From the NCBI GenBank assembly GCA_900544765.1, contig UQWI01000002.1:62001-126000 (forward strand): DNA of 64,000 bases, in the 5' to 3' direction. Both the position numbers and the translations under genes were made by a program. This document shows positions 1-7,817 of this stretch, in pieces. Source of the stretch: an uncultured Eubacteriales bacterium (GTDB taxonomy: Bacteria; Bacillota; Clostridia; Oscillospirales; Oscillospiraceae). How positions within the stretch are numbered: position 1 is the first letter of the stretch; the number at the start of each line of letters is the position of its first letter. The notes below the pieces were generated by a model. It was not told the DNA's origin, made no database searches, and saw nothing but the letters and a program-made list of their open reading frames with translations.

Positions 1-1167
1 GACCAGAGCCTTGCGCGAATAGACGTCGCCCAGAAGGAAATAGACGACCTCAACCGCGAGCGCGAGATATTGCTTGCCGACACGCAGGAGGAGCACTACG
101 AGCGCCTGGCCGTTATCAGGACAACGGTCATGCAGCTCACCGACGAGATTAACCAGCTCAAGTCGCACGAGCCTGTGCTCACGCGTGAGAACCTCGCGCG
201 CGTCATCGAGCTGTGGACGAAAATACCCGCCAGCTCCATAACCGAGGACGAGTATGACCGCCTTAGCAAGCTCGGCGACCGCCTGCGCGAGCACATCGTG
301 GGCCAGAATGAGGCCATTGACGCCGTCTGCGCGGCCATAAAGCGCTCCCGCGTGGGCCTGCAGGCCAAGCGCAAGCCCGTGAGCTTTATCTTCGTGGGCG
401 GCACCGGCGTCGGCAAGACCGAGCTCGTCAAGCGCCTCGCCGCCGACCTCTTTAATTCTCCCGAGAGCCTTATCAGGCTGGATATGTCGGAGTTCATGGA
501 GAAGTTCTCCGTCTCGCGCATCATCGGCTCGCCCCCGGGATATGTCGGCTACGACGAGGCCGGGCAGCTGACCGAGAAGATTCGCCGCAGGCCGTACTCC
601 GTCGTCCTCTTCGACGAGATTGAAAAGGCCCATCCGGACGTCATGAACATCCTGCTGCAAATTCTCGACGACGGCCGCATCACCGACGCCCAGGGCCGCA
701 CCGTGAACTTCGAGAACACGGTCATCATCATGACCACCAACGCGGGCAGCAACACCAAGAGCGGATCCCTCGGCTTCGTCGGCAGCGCCACGGACAAGGA
801 TCGCGACCGCGCCATGAAGGCGCTGGGCGACTTCCTGCGCCCCGAGTTCATCAACCGCGTGGACGAGATAATCTGCTTCAACAAGCTCACCGAGGACAAC
901 TTCAAGAGCATAGCCGAGCTCATGCTCAGCGAGGTGCGCGACCTCATGCGCGACAAGGGCATGGAGTTCTCCTGGGATGACAGCGTGCTCGACTACCTGG
1001 TCAAGAAGAGCTACAGCCTGACCTACGGCGCTCGTAACCTGCGCCGCACCATACAGAAGGACATCGAGGACGCGGTGGCGTCCGTCATAGTCGACCAGCG
1101 TCACGGCAACCTGAAGGGCGTTCACCTCACTGCTGCGGACGACAAGATAAACGTGGAGGCCGTGTAA
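1..1167 (+). CDS. clpC: ClpC/ClpA-type AAA+ chaperone, C-terminal part (partial at window edge)
   Basis: ATP-dependent unfoldase subunit that would feed proteins to the ClpP protease. The frame is open from base 1, so the gene begins upstream; about 388 residues are present. The visible part is the second AAA+ module: Walker A GGTGVGKTE, Walker B VVLFDEIEKAH, the IGSPPGYVGY pore-loop region, sensor segment TTNAGS and the C-terminal small domain with the GARNLRR arginine motif. A charged coiled-coil-like stretch precedes it, as in the M/linker domain. The LGF motif after TTNAGS resembles the ClpP-docking loop of ClpC/ClpA and is absent from ClpB, so ClpC/ClpA is preferred. The stop codon abuts the ATG of the aldolase gene, implying cotranscription. 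Confidence 0.9.
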   Translation, partial: DQSLARIDVAQKEIDDLNREREILLADTQEEHYERLAVIRTTVMQLTDEINQLKSHEPVLTRENLARVIELWTKIPASSITEDEYDRLSKLGDRLREHIVGQNEAIDAVCAAIKRSRVGLQAKRKPVSFIFVGGTGVGKTELVKRLAADLFNSPESLIRLDMSEFMEKFSVSRIIGSPPGYVGYDEAGQLTEKIRRRPYSVVLFDEIEKAHPDVMNILLQILDDGRITDAQGRTVNFENTVIIMTTNAGSNTKSGSLGFVGSATDKDRDRAMKALGDFLRPEFINRVDEIICFNKLTEDNFKSIAELMLSEVRDLMRDKGMEFSWDDSVLDYLVKKSYSLTYGARNLRRTIQKDIEDAVASVIVDQRHGNLKGVHLTAADDKINVEAV

Positions 1168-2196
1168 ATGATACGTTTTGAGAGCGATTACCTTGAAGGC
1201 GCGCTGCCCGAAGTGATGCAGGCGCTGAGTGACAGCAACTACGCGCAGACCCCCGGTTACGGCGAGGACGAATACTGCGAGGAGGCCCGCAGGCTTATCC
1301 GTGAAAAGTGCGCCGCGCCCGAGGCCTATGTCCAGTTCCTGGTCGGCGGTACACAGGCGAACTTGATTGTCATTGCCGCCGCACTCCGCCCGCATCAGGC
1401 CGCTATCGCCGCAGAGACGGGACACATAGCAGTCCACGAGACCGGCAGCATCGAGGCTTCGGGCCACAAGGTCATCACTCTCCCGAGCGCCGACGGCAAA
1501 ATAAGCGCAGCGCAGGTGTGCGAGTGCGTCGAGGGCCACTGGTCCGACGCCACGCACGAGCACATGGCGCAGCCCGCGCTGGTGTACATCTCCCAGCCGA
1601 CCGAGAACGGCACAGTCTACTCCCTCGCCGAGCTTGAAGAGCTCAGCCGCGTTTGCCGCGAGAAGGGCCTAATCCTGTTCGTAGACGGCGCGCGCCTGGG
1701 TACCGCGCTCGTGAGCAGCGACGTGACGCTCCCAGACCTTGCGCGCCTGACCGACGTGTTCTACATCGGCGGCACCAAGCTCGGCGCGCTCTTCGGCGAG
1801 GCTGTGGTCATCATGAACCCGGCTATAGCCAAGGACTTCCGCTATATTATCAAGCAGCGCGGCGGCATGTTCGCGAAGGGACGACTGCTCGGCGTGCAAT
1901 TCGGCACGCTGATGAAGGACGGCCTCTATGAACGCACGGCGAAGCGCGAGGTGGAGCTGGCGATGAAGCTCCGCGCGGCCTTTGAGGCCAAGGGCTGGCC
2001 GCTCTATTACGATTCGCCCACGAACCAGCAGTTCCCCATCGTCCCCGACGCCTGCCTTGAGAAGCTCGCGGAAAAGTACAGCTTCAGCCACTGGGGCAAG
2101 GTGGACGAGACGCACACGGCTGTGCGCTTCTGCACCAGCTGGGCGACGAAGGAAGCCGACGTGGAGCAGCTGATTGCCGACATCGAGCGGCTGTGA
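1168..2196 (+). CDS. ltaE: Low-specificity L-threonine aldolase
   Basis: PLP-dependent fold-type I enzyme that cleaves L-threonine/allo-threonine to glycine and acetaldehyde. It is 342 residues, the usual family length. Family signatures are ETGHIAVHETG near the start of the PLP domain, FVDGARLG (the cofactor-contacting Asp) and YIGGTKLGALFGEA, whose lysine should form the Schiff base. The ATG directly follows the clpC stop, so it is probably translationally coupled to that gene, although the two functions are unrelated. A strong hairpin terminator follows. Other beta-eliminating lyases are possible in principle, but the GGTKLGALFGE motif is typical of threonine aldolases. Confidence 0.9.
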   Translation: MIRFESDYLEGALPEVMQALSDSNYAQTPGYGEDEYCEEARRLIREKCAAPEAYVQFLVGGTQANLIVIAAALRPHQAAIAAETGHIAVHETGSIEASGHKVITLPSADGKISAAQVCECVEGHWSDATHEHMAQPALVYISQPTENGTVYSLAELEELSRVCREKGLILFVDGARLGTALVSSDVTLPDLARLTDVFYIGGTKLGALFGEAVVIMNPAIAKDFRYIIKQRGGMFAKGRLLGVQFGTLMKDGLYERTAKREVELAMKLRAAFEAKGWPLYYDSPTNQQFPIVPDACLEKLAEKYSFSHWGKVDETHTAVRFCTSWATKEADVEQLIADIERL

Positions 2197-2212
2197 CAGT
2201 GACTCAGCGTTT

Positions 2213-2245
2213 AAGGCGCGCACTCTATGAGTGCGCGCCTTTTTG
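2213..2245 (+). terminator. Rho-independent terminator after the threonine aldolase
   Basis: A 13-bp perfect stem (AAGGCGCGCACTC / GAGTGCGCGCCTT) closes a three-base loop and runs into TTTTT, with a second T6 tract a little further on. Confidence 0.9.
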
Positions 2246-2262
2246 CGTTTTTTCGCTTTGGC

Positions 2263-2292
2263 TTGTAGCATATGCCCGGAAAATGCTAGTAT
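2263..2292 (+). promoter_or_regulatory. Candidate promoter for the ECF sigma operon
   Basis: TTGTAG and TAGTAT are separated by 18 bp, placing transcription start about 20 bp before the AAAGGAGG ribosome-binding site of the sigma gene. The hexamers match the housekeeping consensus only partly. Confidence 0.4.
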
Positions 2293-2320
2293 ATAGGTGA
2301 AGGGACAAAGGAGGTGCGCA

Positions 2321-2878
2321 ATGGACGATTGGGATATACTCGACCTGTTCTTCACCCGCTCCGAGCAGGCTATCGTAGAGCTGGATGCAAAGTACGGCGC
2401 GATTTTCCACGCTCTGGCTTACAACATACTCGCCAGCCGCGAGGACGCAGACGAGTGCGTCAACGACGCCTACCTCGGCGCTTGGAACGCAATTCCGCCG
2501 GAGCGGCCCGAGAGGCTCTCGGCCTGGGTCTGCCGCGTCGTGCGCAACGCGGCCCTGTCGCGCCGCAGGCGGGACAACGCGATAAAGCGCGGCGGAAATT
2601 ACGCCCTGGCCCTCGAAGAGCTGGAGGGCGTCCTCCCCGCGCCGGGGAACGTCGGCGACGAGCTGGAGGCCAAGGAGCTCACGCGCGAGATTGAACGCTT
2701 CCTGGATACGCTCAGCGAAGAAAACCGCGTCATTTTCCTGCGCCGCTACTGGTTTTCGGACAGCCTCAGGGACATCTCCAGGCGCACGGGACTCAGTGAG
2801 AAGGCGGTCAATGTGCGCCTTACGCGGCTGCGCAGGCGGCTTAAAAAATACCTGGCCGAACAGGAGGTGTATGTATGA
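2321..2878 (+). CDS. RNA polymerase ECF-type sigma factor
   Basis: A 185-residue sigma-70 family factor of the extracytoplasmic-function size class. Region 2 lies in about residues 20-85 (motifs ASREDADECVNDAYLGAWN and LSAWVCRVVRNAALSRRRR). Region 4 lies in about 120-180 (LSEENRVIFLRRYWFSDS, then the helix-turn-helix SRRTGLSEKAVNVRLTRLRRRL). The ATG at 2321 is chosen because AAAGGAGG sits six bases upstream; more upstream alternative starts lack a binding site. Its stop overlaps the next start in an ATGA arrangement, the usual coupling of an ECF factor to its membrane partner. The signal it answers to cannot be told from the sequence. Confidence 0.9.
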   Translation: MDDWDILDLFFTRSEQAIVELDAKYGAIFHALAYNILASREDADECVNDAYLGAWNAIPPERPERLSAWVCRVVRNAALSRRRRDNAIKRGGNYALALEELEGVLPAPGNVGDELEAKELTREIERFLDTLSEENRVIFLRRYWFSDSLRDISRRTGLSEKAVNVRLTRLRRRLKKYLAEQEVYV

Positions 2879-4071
2879 AGAAGGAGAACTTTTCCGAGGC
2901 CCTCGGCGGGATAGATTTGAAATATGTAGACGAGGCCGAGGCCTATCGCCGTCCACGGGCAAGGAAGCGGCACTACCTTTCCAAAGCGCTCGCGGCCGCG
3001 GCCTGCCTTGCGCTCGCCGTGTACGCCGTGGCGCGCTTCGCCGCTGAGAACAGCCCCGCAGTGCCGACAGTCGACCCCAATCTGCCGGTGCTGGACATCC
3101 TGAGCGACAATTACGGAAGCCTGGGCGTCGTCGCAATGTACGCGGACGACTTCTCCGAGTACCTGTGCGGCAATCCTTGGAGCGAGGACATGGGCCTCAC
3201 GACGCTGCCGGTGTACGCAAACGCGGTGCATCACGCATCCTATGAGCAAAACCGCGTCCCGCTGAACGCCGACAGTGAGGCCATGTACGCGCTGCTCGAC
3301 GAGGTAATCTCCGCGCTCGGCTATGACGCAGACGGGTTTGAGGTTTCGGAGGTGTATGAGAACACACTTCCGGGGACTGAGGAGGGCGTGGACTACCTAA
3401 GCTCGATAACGGCGGAGAGTGACGAGGAGTACATCAGCGTGGATGCGAGCCTGACTGCCAGCATCCGCTTCAAAACGCCCGTAGAGCTGCCCGTGGACTT
3501 CGACAGCGCGTCGCCGGAGCAGTGCGCCGCTGCGGGCGAGAGCGTGTCCGAGCTCTTTGCCGTTTTGCTGGGCTTCGATAACCAGCAGGTGTCTGTGAGC
3601 GGCGGGAGTGTGAATTATAACGGGGAGCGCGGCTACTCCGTATGCGTCTACGACGCCGGAGCGGACGGTGCTGAAACGGTCGTGAACTACAACCTCCGGA
3701 GCGCGGAGCTCTCTCCGAGCGAGGACGGCGGTCTCGGCGGCATCCGGCTCTACCGCCGCGACCTCTCGCAGAAGGTGGGCGACTACCCGCTTATCTCCGT
3801 CGATGAGGCGCGCGAGCTGCTCTTAAACGGCGGAGAACTGCCGGATACGCTCGAGACGCTCAGCGGCGACGACATTGTGGGCGTTGAGCTTATATACGAG
3901 GCGAACGAGTACGACGAATACTTCGTACCTTACTACCGCTTCTGGCTCAGGGAAGAAAACGAGAGCGTGATTGAAGCGCTCGACGGCCTCGCGGCCTTTA
4001 CCTGGTACTGCGTCCCGGCCATCGACCCGCAGTATATCGAGGGATACACGCCGAGCGTAACTATAAATTGA
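2875..4071 (+). CDS. Membrane-anchored partner of the ECF sigma factor (probable anti-sigma/sensor)
   Basis: A 398-residue protein with a short basic cytoplasmic N-terminus, one transmembrane segment at about residues 37-55 (LSKALAAAACLALAVYAVARF) and a large acidic extracytoplasmic domain of about 340 residues. The start overlaps the sigma stop by four bases. Topology and coupling match anti-sigma factors with an N-terminal sigma-binding tail; no zinc-binding anti-sigma HxxxCxxC motif is visible, so it would be a non-ZAS type. I do not recognise a named domain in the outer part. The role as anti-sigma factor is inferred from position and topology. Confidence 0.6.
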   Translation: MKKENFSEALGGIDLKYVDEAEAYRRPRARKRHYLSKALAAAACLALAVYAVARFAAENSPAVPTVDPNLPVLDILSDNYGSLGVVAMYADDFSEYLCGNPWSEDMGLTTLPVYANAVHHASYEQNRVPLNADSEAMYALLDEVISALGYDADGFEVSEVYENTLPGTEEGVDYLSSITAESDEEYISVDASLTASIRFKTPVELPVDFDSASPEQCAAAGESVSELFAVLLGFDNQQVSVSGGSVNYNGERGYSVCVYDAGADGAETVVNYNLRSAELSPSEDGGLGGIRLYRRDLSQKVGDYPLISVDEARELLLNGGELPDTLETLSGDDIVGVELIYEANEYDEYFVPYYRFWLREENESVIEALDGLAAFTWYCVPAIDPQYIEGYTPSVTIN

Positions 4072-4097
4072 AAAAAGCGCCCGAGAGGGCGCTTTTT
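4072..4097. terminator. Bidirectional terminator between convergent genes
   Basis: AAAAAGCGCCC, a GAGA loop and GGGCGCTTTTT form a symmetrical hairpin with A and T flanks. It can therefore end transcription from the sigma operon on one side and the DUF368 gene on the other. Confidence 0.9.
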
Positions 4098-4114
4098 CGT
4101 GTTTATATTCCAAC

Positions 4115-4981
4115 TCACGCGGAGTGCTTTGCGTTAAAGCGGCTGAGCAGCAGGGCTGCGGCGACACCAAACGCGAGGCAGACTAGGTTTGTAACGCAGG
4201 AGGCGGTGCTTTCCGCAAAGCTGCCGAAGGGGATGATGACGATGGTGGCGGCGACGACCACGCCGATTATCGCGTGGAAGGCCGTGGAGTACCAGCGCTT
4301 GAACAGGTAGTTCACCGCCCGCGCGAGGCAGACCACGGTGACTACAGCGCCAATCACGCCGGGGATTATCACGCCGAAATCCAGCGAGCCGAGGCCGGAG
4401 ACGAAGGGCGTGTACAGGCCGAGCGGCATAAGCAGCGTGGAGAAGCTCATGCCTGGAGCGATTACGCTCAGGGCTAGGCAGAAGCCGCAGAACAGATACC
4501 AGCCGAAGTTGGGCTCTATCTTCACCGACAGGCTGTTCAGGCCGAGCAGCAGCGCGAGCACTATCACAAAGGCGGCTGTCATGGAGATGTACGAGGTGCG
4601 GCTGCGTCCCTTCTCACCCGCCTCGCGGAACAGGGAGGGCAGCATGCCCGCTATCAGCCCCACAAATACGCAGACAGATGGGCCGGGGTACTTGTTCAGC
4701 AGGAAACCCAGCAGTTTGGCCACGCCCAGGAAGCCGACGGCCGCGCCGAGCAGTACGGGTATGAGCTTGGGTATATGTGTCTTGAAGTTTTTGAACGGGC
4801 TGCTCAGCAGCTCCATGACAGGCTGGTATATGCCGAAAATGACGCAGAGCACGCCGCCGGATATGCCGGGCAGCACGGCTCCGAGGCCGATAAGCATGCC
4901 CTGTATGAAGCGCTTGGCGTGTTTTCTGAGCGTGCCGGATATATTTTTAGAAGCCCCTGACGAGGGCTTTTCCTTGTGCAT
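4115..4981 (-). CDS. DUF368 membrane protein, PopT-type polyprenyl-phosphate transporter
   Basis: A 288-residue polytopic membrane protein with about eight hydrophobic helices. The two internally related halves carry the DUF368 signatures PGISGGVLCVIFGIY (about residues 40-55) and PGMSFSTLLMPLGLYTPF (about 175-195). DUF368 proteins (PopT) and DedA proteins have been shown to return undecaprenyl phosphate to the inner face of the membrane for envelope synthesis. That role is transferred by family membership here. The ATG at 4981 has AGGAAG eight bases upstream. It is transcribed alone from its own promoter and ends at a shared terminator. Confidence 0.8.
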   Translation of the reverse strand: MHKEKPSSGASKNISGTLRKHAKRFIQGMLIGLGAVLPGISGGVLCVIFGIYQPVMELLSSPFKNFKTHIPKLIPVLLGAAVGFLGVAKLLGFLLNKYPGPSVCVFVGLIAGMLPSLFREAGEKGRSRTSYISMTAAFVIVLALLLGLNSLSVKIEPNFGWYLFCGFCLALSVIAPGMSFSTLLMPLGLYTPFVSGLGSLDFGVIIPGVIGAVVTVVCLARAVNYLFKRWYSTAFHAIIGVVVAATIVIIPFGSFAESTASCVTNLVCLAFGVAAALLLSRFNAKHSA

Positions 4982-5050
4982 TGGGTTTCTTCCTTTCTGC
5001 GCGGTGGGCCACGGCTATATGACGAAGCCGCCGGGAAAAAGTTCTCATAC

Positions 5051-5079
5051 AGTATAACCCGCTGAGAGCTGCTGCGCAA
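5051..5079 (-). promoter_or_regulatory. Promoter for the DUF368 gene
   Basis: On the minus strand TTGCGC and TATACT are spaced by 17 bp, about 70 bp upstream of the DUF368 start codon. Confidence 0.5.
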
Positions 5080-5176
5080 GTGGCAGTATAACACAGCTTT
5101 GCGCGGATTGTCTGAGCAATTTATGAACTTTGGGTGACACATCGCCAAGCCTGTCACTTTACTTGCCGCCCGGGCG

Positions 5177-5185
5177 TGATATAAT
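5177..5185 (+). promoter_or_regulatory. Extended -10 promoter for the alcohol dehydrogenase
   Basis: TGATATAAT is an extended -10 element (TG one base before TATAAT). The -35 position is poor. It lies about 100 bp upstream of the start codon. The rest of the 307-bp gap 4982-5288 holds only this, the divergent DUF368 promoter and untranslated leaders. Confidence 0.45.
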
Positions 5186-5288
5186 TGACCCGTGCAGAAA
5201 AGCGCGCACCCGCTGCGGCATATCGGCCCGGCGGCGGGGCATAACATTGATAGTCAAAAAATTCACTATATTTCAGGAGGAACCAAAG

Positions 5289-6434
5289 ATGTCCAACCGT
5301 ATCATGCTCAACCAGACTTCCTATCACGGCGCGGGCGCTGTCCGCGAAATTCCGGGCGAGGTCAAGGCCCGCGGCTACAAGAAGGCGCTCGTCGTCTGCG
5401 GCCCGAGCATCCTCAAGCACGGCGTGGTCGCCAATGTTACCGACGGCCTCGACGCTGAGGGCCTGCCCTACGAGATATTCTCCGACATCAAGGCCAACCC
5501 GACCATAGAGAACGTCCAGGCCGGTGTCGAGGCCTACAAGGCCGCCGGGGCCGACTACATCATCGCCATAGGCGGCGGCAGCCCGATGGACACCGCCAAG
5601 GCCATCGGCATCATCATCACCAACCCCGAGTTCGCCGACGTGCGTTCCCTCGAGGGCACCGCGCCCACCAAGAACCCCTGCGCGCCCATCATCGCCGTAC
5701 CCACCACCGCCGGTACCGCCGCCGAGGTCACCATCAACTACGTCATCACCGACGTTGAGAAGCGCCGTAAGTTTGTCTGCGTCGACGCCCACGACATGCC
5801 CGTCTGCGCCGTTGTCGACCCCGAAATGATGAGCTCCATGCCCCGCGGCCTCACCGCCAGCACCGGTATGGACGCCCTGACCCACGCCATCGAGGGCTAC
5901 ACCACCAAGGCCGCCTGGGAAATGACCGACATGTTCCACCTGAAGGCCATCGAGCTCATAGCCAAGAACCTGCGCGGCGCCGTCGCCGGCACCCCCGAGG
6001 GCCGTGAGGGCATGGCGCTCGGCCAGTACATCGCCGGTATGGGCTTCTCCAACGTCGGCCTCGGCATCGCCCACAGCATGGCCCACACCCTGGGCGCCGT
6101 CTACGACACCCCGCACGGCGTCGCCTGCGCCATGATGCTGCCCATCGTCATGGAGTACAACGCCGACTGCACCGGCGAGCGCTACCGTGAGATAGCCCGC
6201 GCCATGGGCGTTGAGGGCGTCGACTCCATGAGCCAGGACGAGTACCGCGCCGCGGCCATCAACGCTGTGCGCAAGCTCAGCGAGGACGTCGGCATTCCCA
6301 GCAAGCTCGAGGCCCTGAAGGAAGAGGACCTGCCCTTCCTCGCCCAGAGCGCCTATGATGACGCCTGCCGTCCCGGCAACCCCAAGGACACCAGCGTGGA
6401 AGACCTGACCGCGCTGTTCCGCAAGCTGATGTAA
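5289..6434 (+). CDS. fucO: Iron-containing alcohol dehydrogenase, lactaldehyde reductase-like
   Basis: Group III alcohol dehydrogenase of 381 residues, NAD(H)-dependent, expected to interconvert L-lactaldehyde and L-1,2-propanediol. It follows E. coli FucO closely along its length: NAD-binding GGGSPMDTAKA, IAVPTTAGTAAEVTINYVITD, the metal-site stretch GMDALTHAIEGY (Asp and first His) and GIAHSMAHTLGAVYDTPHG (two more His). The ATG at 5289 is preceded by AGGAGG; upstream in-frame codons are 5'-untranslated. It stands alone between its promoter and a strong terminator, with no fucose or rhamnose genes nearby, so the physiological aldehyde is uncertain. Confidence 0.88.
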   Translation: MSNRIMLNQTSYHGAGAVREIPGEVKARGYKKALVVCGPSILKHGVVANVTDGLDAEGLPYEIFSDIKANPTIENVQAGVEAYKAAGADYIIAIGGGSPMDTAKAIGIIITNPEFADVRSLEGTAPTKNPCAPIIAVPTTAGTAAEVTINYVITDVEKRRKFVCVDAHDMPVCAVVDPEMMSSMPRGLTASTGMDALTHAIEGYTTKAAWEMTDMFHLKAIELIAKNLRGAVAGTPEGREGMALGQYIAGMGFSNVGLGIAHSMAHTLGAVYDTPHGVACAMMLPIVMEYNADCTGERYREIARAMGVEGVDSMSQDEYRAAAINAVRKLSEDVGIPSKLEALKEEDLPFLAQSAYDDACRPGNPKDTSVEDLTALFRKLM

Positions 6435-6451
6435 TAGAGCGGGATAAGGTG

Positions 6452-6490
6452 AAAACAGCTCCCCGTGATTTTCACGGGGAGCTGTTTTTA
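6452..6490. terminator. Bidirectional terminator after the alcohol dehydrogenase
   Basis: AAAACAGCTCCCCGTG pairs with CACGGGGAGCTGTTTT around a short loop, with T-runs on both strands. The last bases overlap the stop codon of the small minus-strand gene that ends at 6488. Confidence 0.9.
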
Positions 6491-6634
6491 TTCTTCCAAA
6501 GCCTCAGCGTCAGACTCAGATTCTTTGTCCTCAATATACATTTGCTCACATTTTTGCTGTGCGTCTATGAGTAAGTTAAGCGCGCCTTCTACAGCTCTCA
6601 TCAGCGTGAGATACATCTCTTTGTAGTCAGGCAT
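6488..6634 (-). CDS. Small conserved-looking acidic protein paired with an HTH regulator
   Basis: A 48-residue protein beginning MPDYKEMYLTLMRAVEGAL. It is predicted to be one long amphipathic helix (residues 2-35) followed by an acidic tail rich in Glu and Asp. The ATG at 6634 is chosen because GGGGGTG lies seven bases upstream; a longer in-frame extension to 6682 would run through the operator DNA and has no binding site. It is divergent from the XRE-type gene at 6727 and shares its twin-operator control region. Function unknown. From its position it may be a partner, antagonist or target of the regulator. Confidence 0.6.
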   Translation of the reverse strand: MPDYKEMYLTLMRAVEGALNLLIDAQQKCEQMYIEDKESESDAEALEE

Positions 6635-6658
6635 AGACACACCCCCAGAAACAAATCT

Positions 6659-6698
6659 AACCTGAAACAGGTTAAAAGTCAATAACCTGTTTCAGGTT
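6659..6698. promoter_or_regulatory. Twin operators between divergent genes
   Basis: Two 15-bp dyads, AACCTG-AAA-CAGGTT (6659-6673) and AACCTG-TTT-CAGGTT (6684-6698), lie with centres 25 bp apart. Each half-site is perfect, and the two 15-mers are exact reverse complements of each other, so the whole block is also a large inverted repeat with a 10-base centre. They sit directly between the 48-residue gene and the HTH gene, the expected place for the HTH protein to bind. Confidence 0.75.
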
Positions 6699-6726
6699 AT
6701 GCCATACTGCACCCGGAGGGATTCCT

Positions 6727-6927
6727 ATGTATAGAAGACTTCGGGACTTGCGTGAGGACGCGGACCTCACGCAGAAGCAGGTGGCCAAATATCTGGGTAT
6801 GTCGCAGACGGGCTATTCCAAATACGAGACCGGAGAGAACGACATACCCACCCAGGTGCTCATCGCCCTGGCAAAATTCTACCACACAAGCGTGGACTAT
6901 CTGCTCGGCCTGACAGACGAGAGATAA
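6727..6927 (+). CDS. XRE-family helix-turn-helix regulator, minimal form
   Basis: A 66-residue protein that is almost entirely one HTH_3/XRE domain: MYRRLRDLREDADLTQKQVA, then LGMSQTGYSKYETGEND as recognition helix and turn, ending in the common VDYLLGLTDER helix. GGAGGG precedes the ATG at 6727 by six bases. It has no effector or dimerisation domain beyond the HTH. It probably represses itself and the divergent 48-residue gene through the twin AACCTG-N3-CAGGTT operators, which is an inference from position. Confidence 0.85.
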   Translation: MYRRLRDLREDADLTQKQVAKYLGMSQTGYSKYETGENDIPTQVLIALAKFYHTSVDYLLGLTDER

Positions 6928-6930
6928 CGA

Positions 6931-6958
6931 ACCCCGGGACAGTTGTCCCGGGGTGTTT
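6931..6958 (+). terminator. Terminator after the HTH gene
   Basis: ACCCCGGGAC and GTCCCGGGGT form a perfect 10-bp stem with an AGTT loop, followed by GTTTGT. It is shared with the convergent lipoprotein gene that ends at 6960. Confidence 0.75.
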
Positions 6959-6959
6959 G

Positions 6960-7646
6960 TCATTGCGCAAGCGGTGGGTTTTCTTCGCTCAGGAAGCACA
7001 GGCACAGCACATACACGCCGTCCATGCCCTCGAAAATCTCCGAATTATAGAAGCCCTCGGGGTCGGCGCTGACGACTTCTCCGCTGTCCGTCTCCGGGTC
7101 GTAGGTGCCAAAGACCTGGACGGCGACGGGGATGTTCTGCCCGGTCTGCGCGGTGACGCTCCGCCCCAGCGCGCCGTAGAGGTAGAAGCCAGCGTCGGGA
7201 GGCTCAAAACCCGGGGCTCCGGCGCTGCTGAGGACGCCGGATGGGGTGGTGAAATTCACCGTGGCGCCGTCTGACAGCCCTGAGGACACGACGGAGAACC
7301 GGCCATCTGCCAGGTCAAAGGTAAAGCCCGCCGTGCAGTGTACCCAGGCGCCGTCCTCCAGGCTGAACACCCGCGCCACCGCGCCCGTGATTTCGCCCTC
7401 CGCCTCCAGCTCGTACATGTGTACCTCGTCGCCGATGCGCGAGGACAGGTAGGAGATTTCCTGCTCCTCCTCGGAAAGCTCCACGGGAGTGACGGTGACG
7501 GTTATGGGGTCGCTCTCCTCGTACTCCTGCACCGGCGGAGTGGGCGCCGGAGTGGGCTCGGGGGAGGGAGGTGCAGTCCCCGCTGCGCCGCAGCCGGTGA
7601 GAACGGCCAGCAACAGCGCGAGCATCATTGCAAAAGCCTTTTTCAT
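6960..7646 (-). CDS. Secreted lipoprotein of unknown function (paralogue of the one at 8152)
   Basis: A 228-residue protein with a lipoprotein signal peptide: basic MKK, a hydrophobic stretch and the lipobox LTGC at about residues 16-19. A Pro/Thr/Glu-rich linker (residues 22-40) leads to a beta-rich outer domain. It shares layout and the phrase SLEDGAW/QLEDGAW with the lipoprotein at 8152, so the two are probably diverged copies. No enzymatic motif is visible. It is expressed alone on the minus strand. Confidence 0.7.
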   Translation of the reverse strand: MKKAFAMMLALLLAVLTGCGAAGTAPPSPEPTPAPTPPVQEYEESDPITVTVTPVELSEEEQEISYLSSRIGDEVHMYELEAEGEITGAVARVFSLEDGAWVHCTAGFTFDLADGRFSVVSSGLSDGATVNFTTPSGVLSSAGAPGFEPPDAGFYLYGALGRSVTAQTGQNIPVAVQVFGTYDPETDSGEVVSADPEGFYNSEIFEGMDGVYVLCLCFLSEENPPLAQ

Positions 7647-7764
7647 AAGCGTTCCTCCTCGTGCCGTTTGTGCTCATTATATCATATTGGGGGGGTGAAG
7701 CAAGAAAAATCCGCCAAATTGCTCAAAGAATATGCTGCTCCGGAGCGGCCTGTTTTGATATGGC

Positions 7765-7793
7765 TTGTATTTTGCGGCCTTTGGCGCTATCAT
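7765..7793 (+). promoter_or_regulatory. Promoter for the FakA-like small gene
   Basis: TTGTAT and TATCAT with a 17-bp spacer, ending 24 bp before the ATG and just ahead of the GAAAGGAG ribosome-binding site. Confidence 0.55.
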
Positions 7794-7817
7794 ATAGCAC
7801 GAAAGGAGCGACTAACC

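Noticed and set aside
6635..6682. N-terminal extension of the 48-residue protein
   Set aside because: It would overlap an operator and has no ribosome-binding site; the ATG at 6634 has one.
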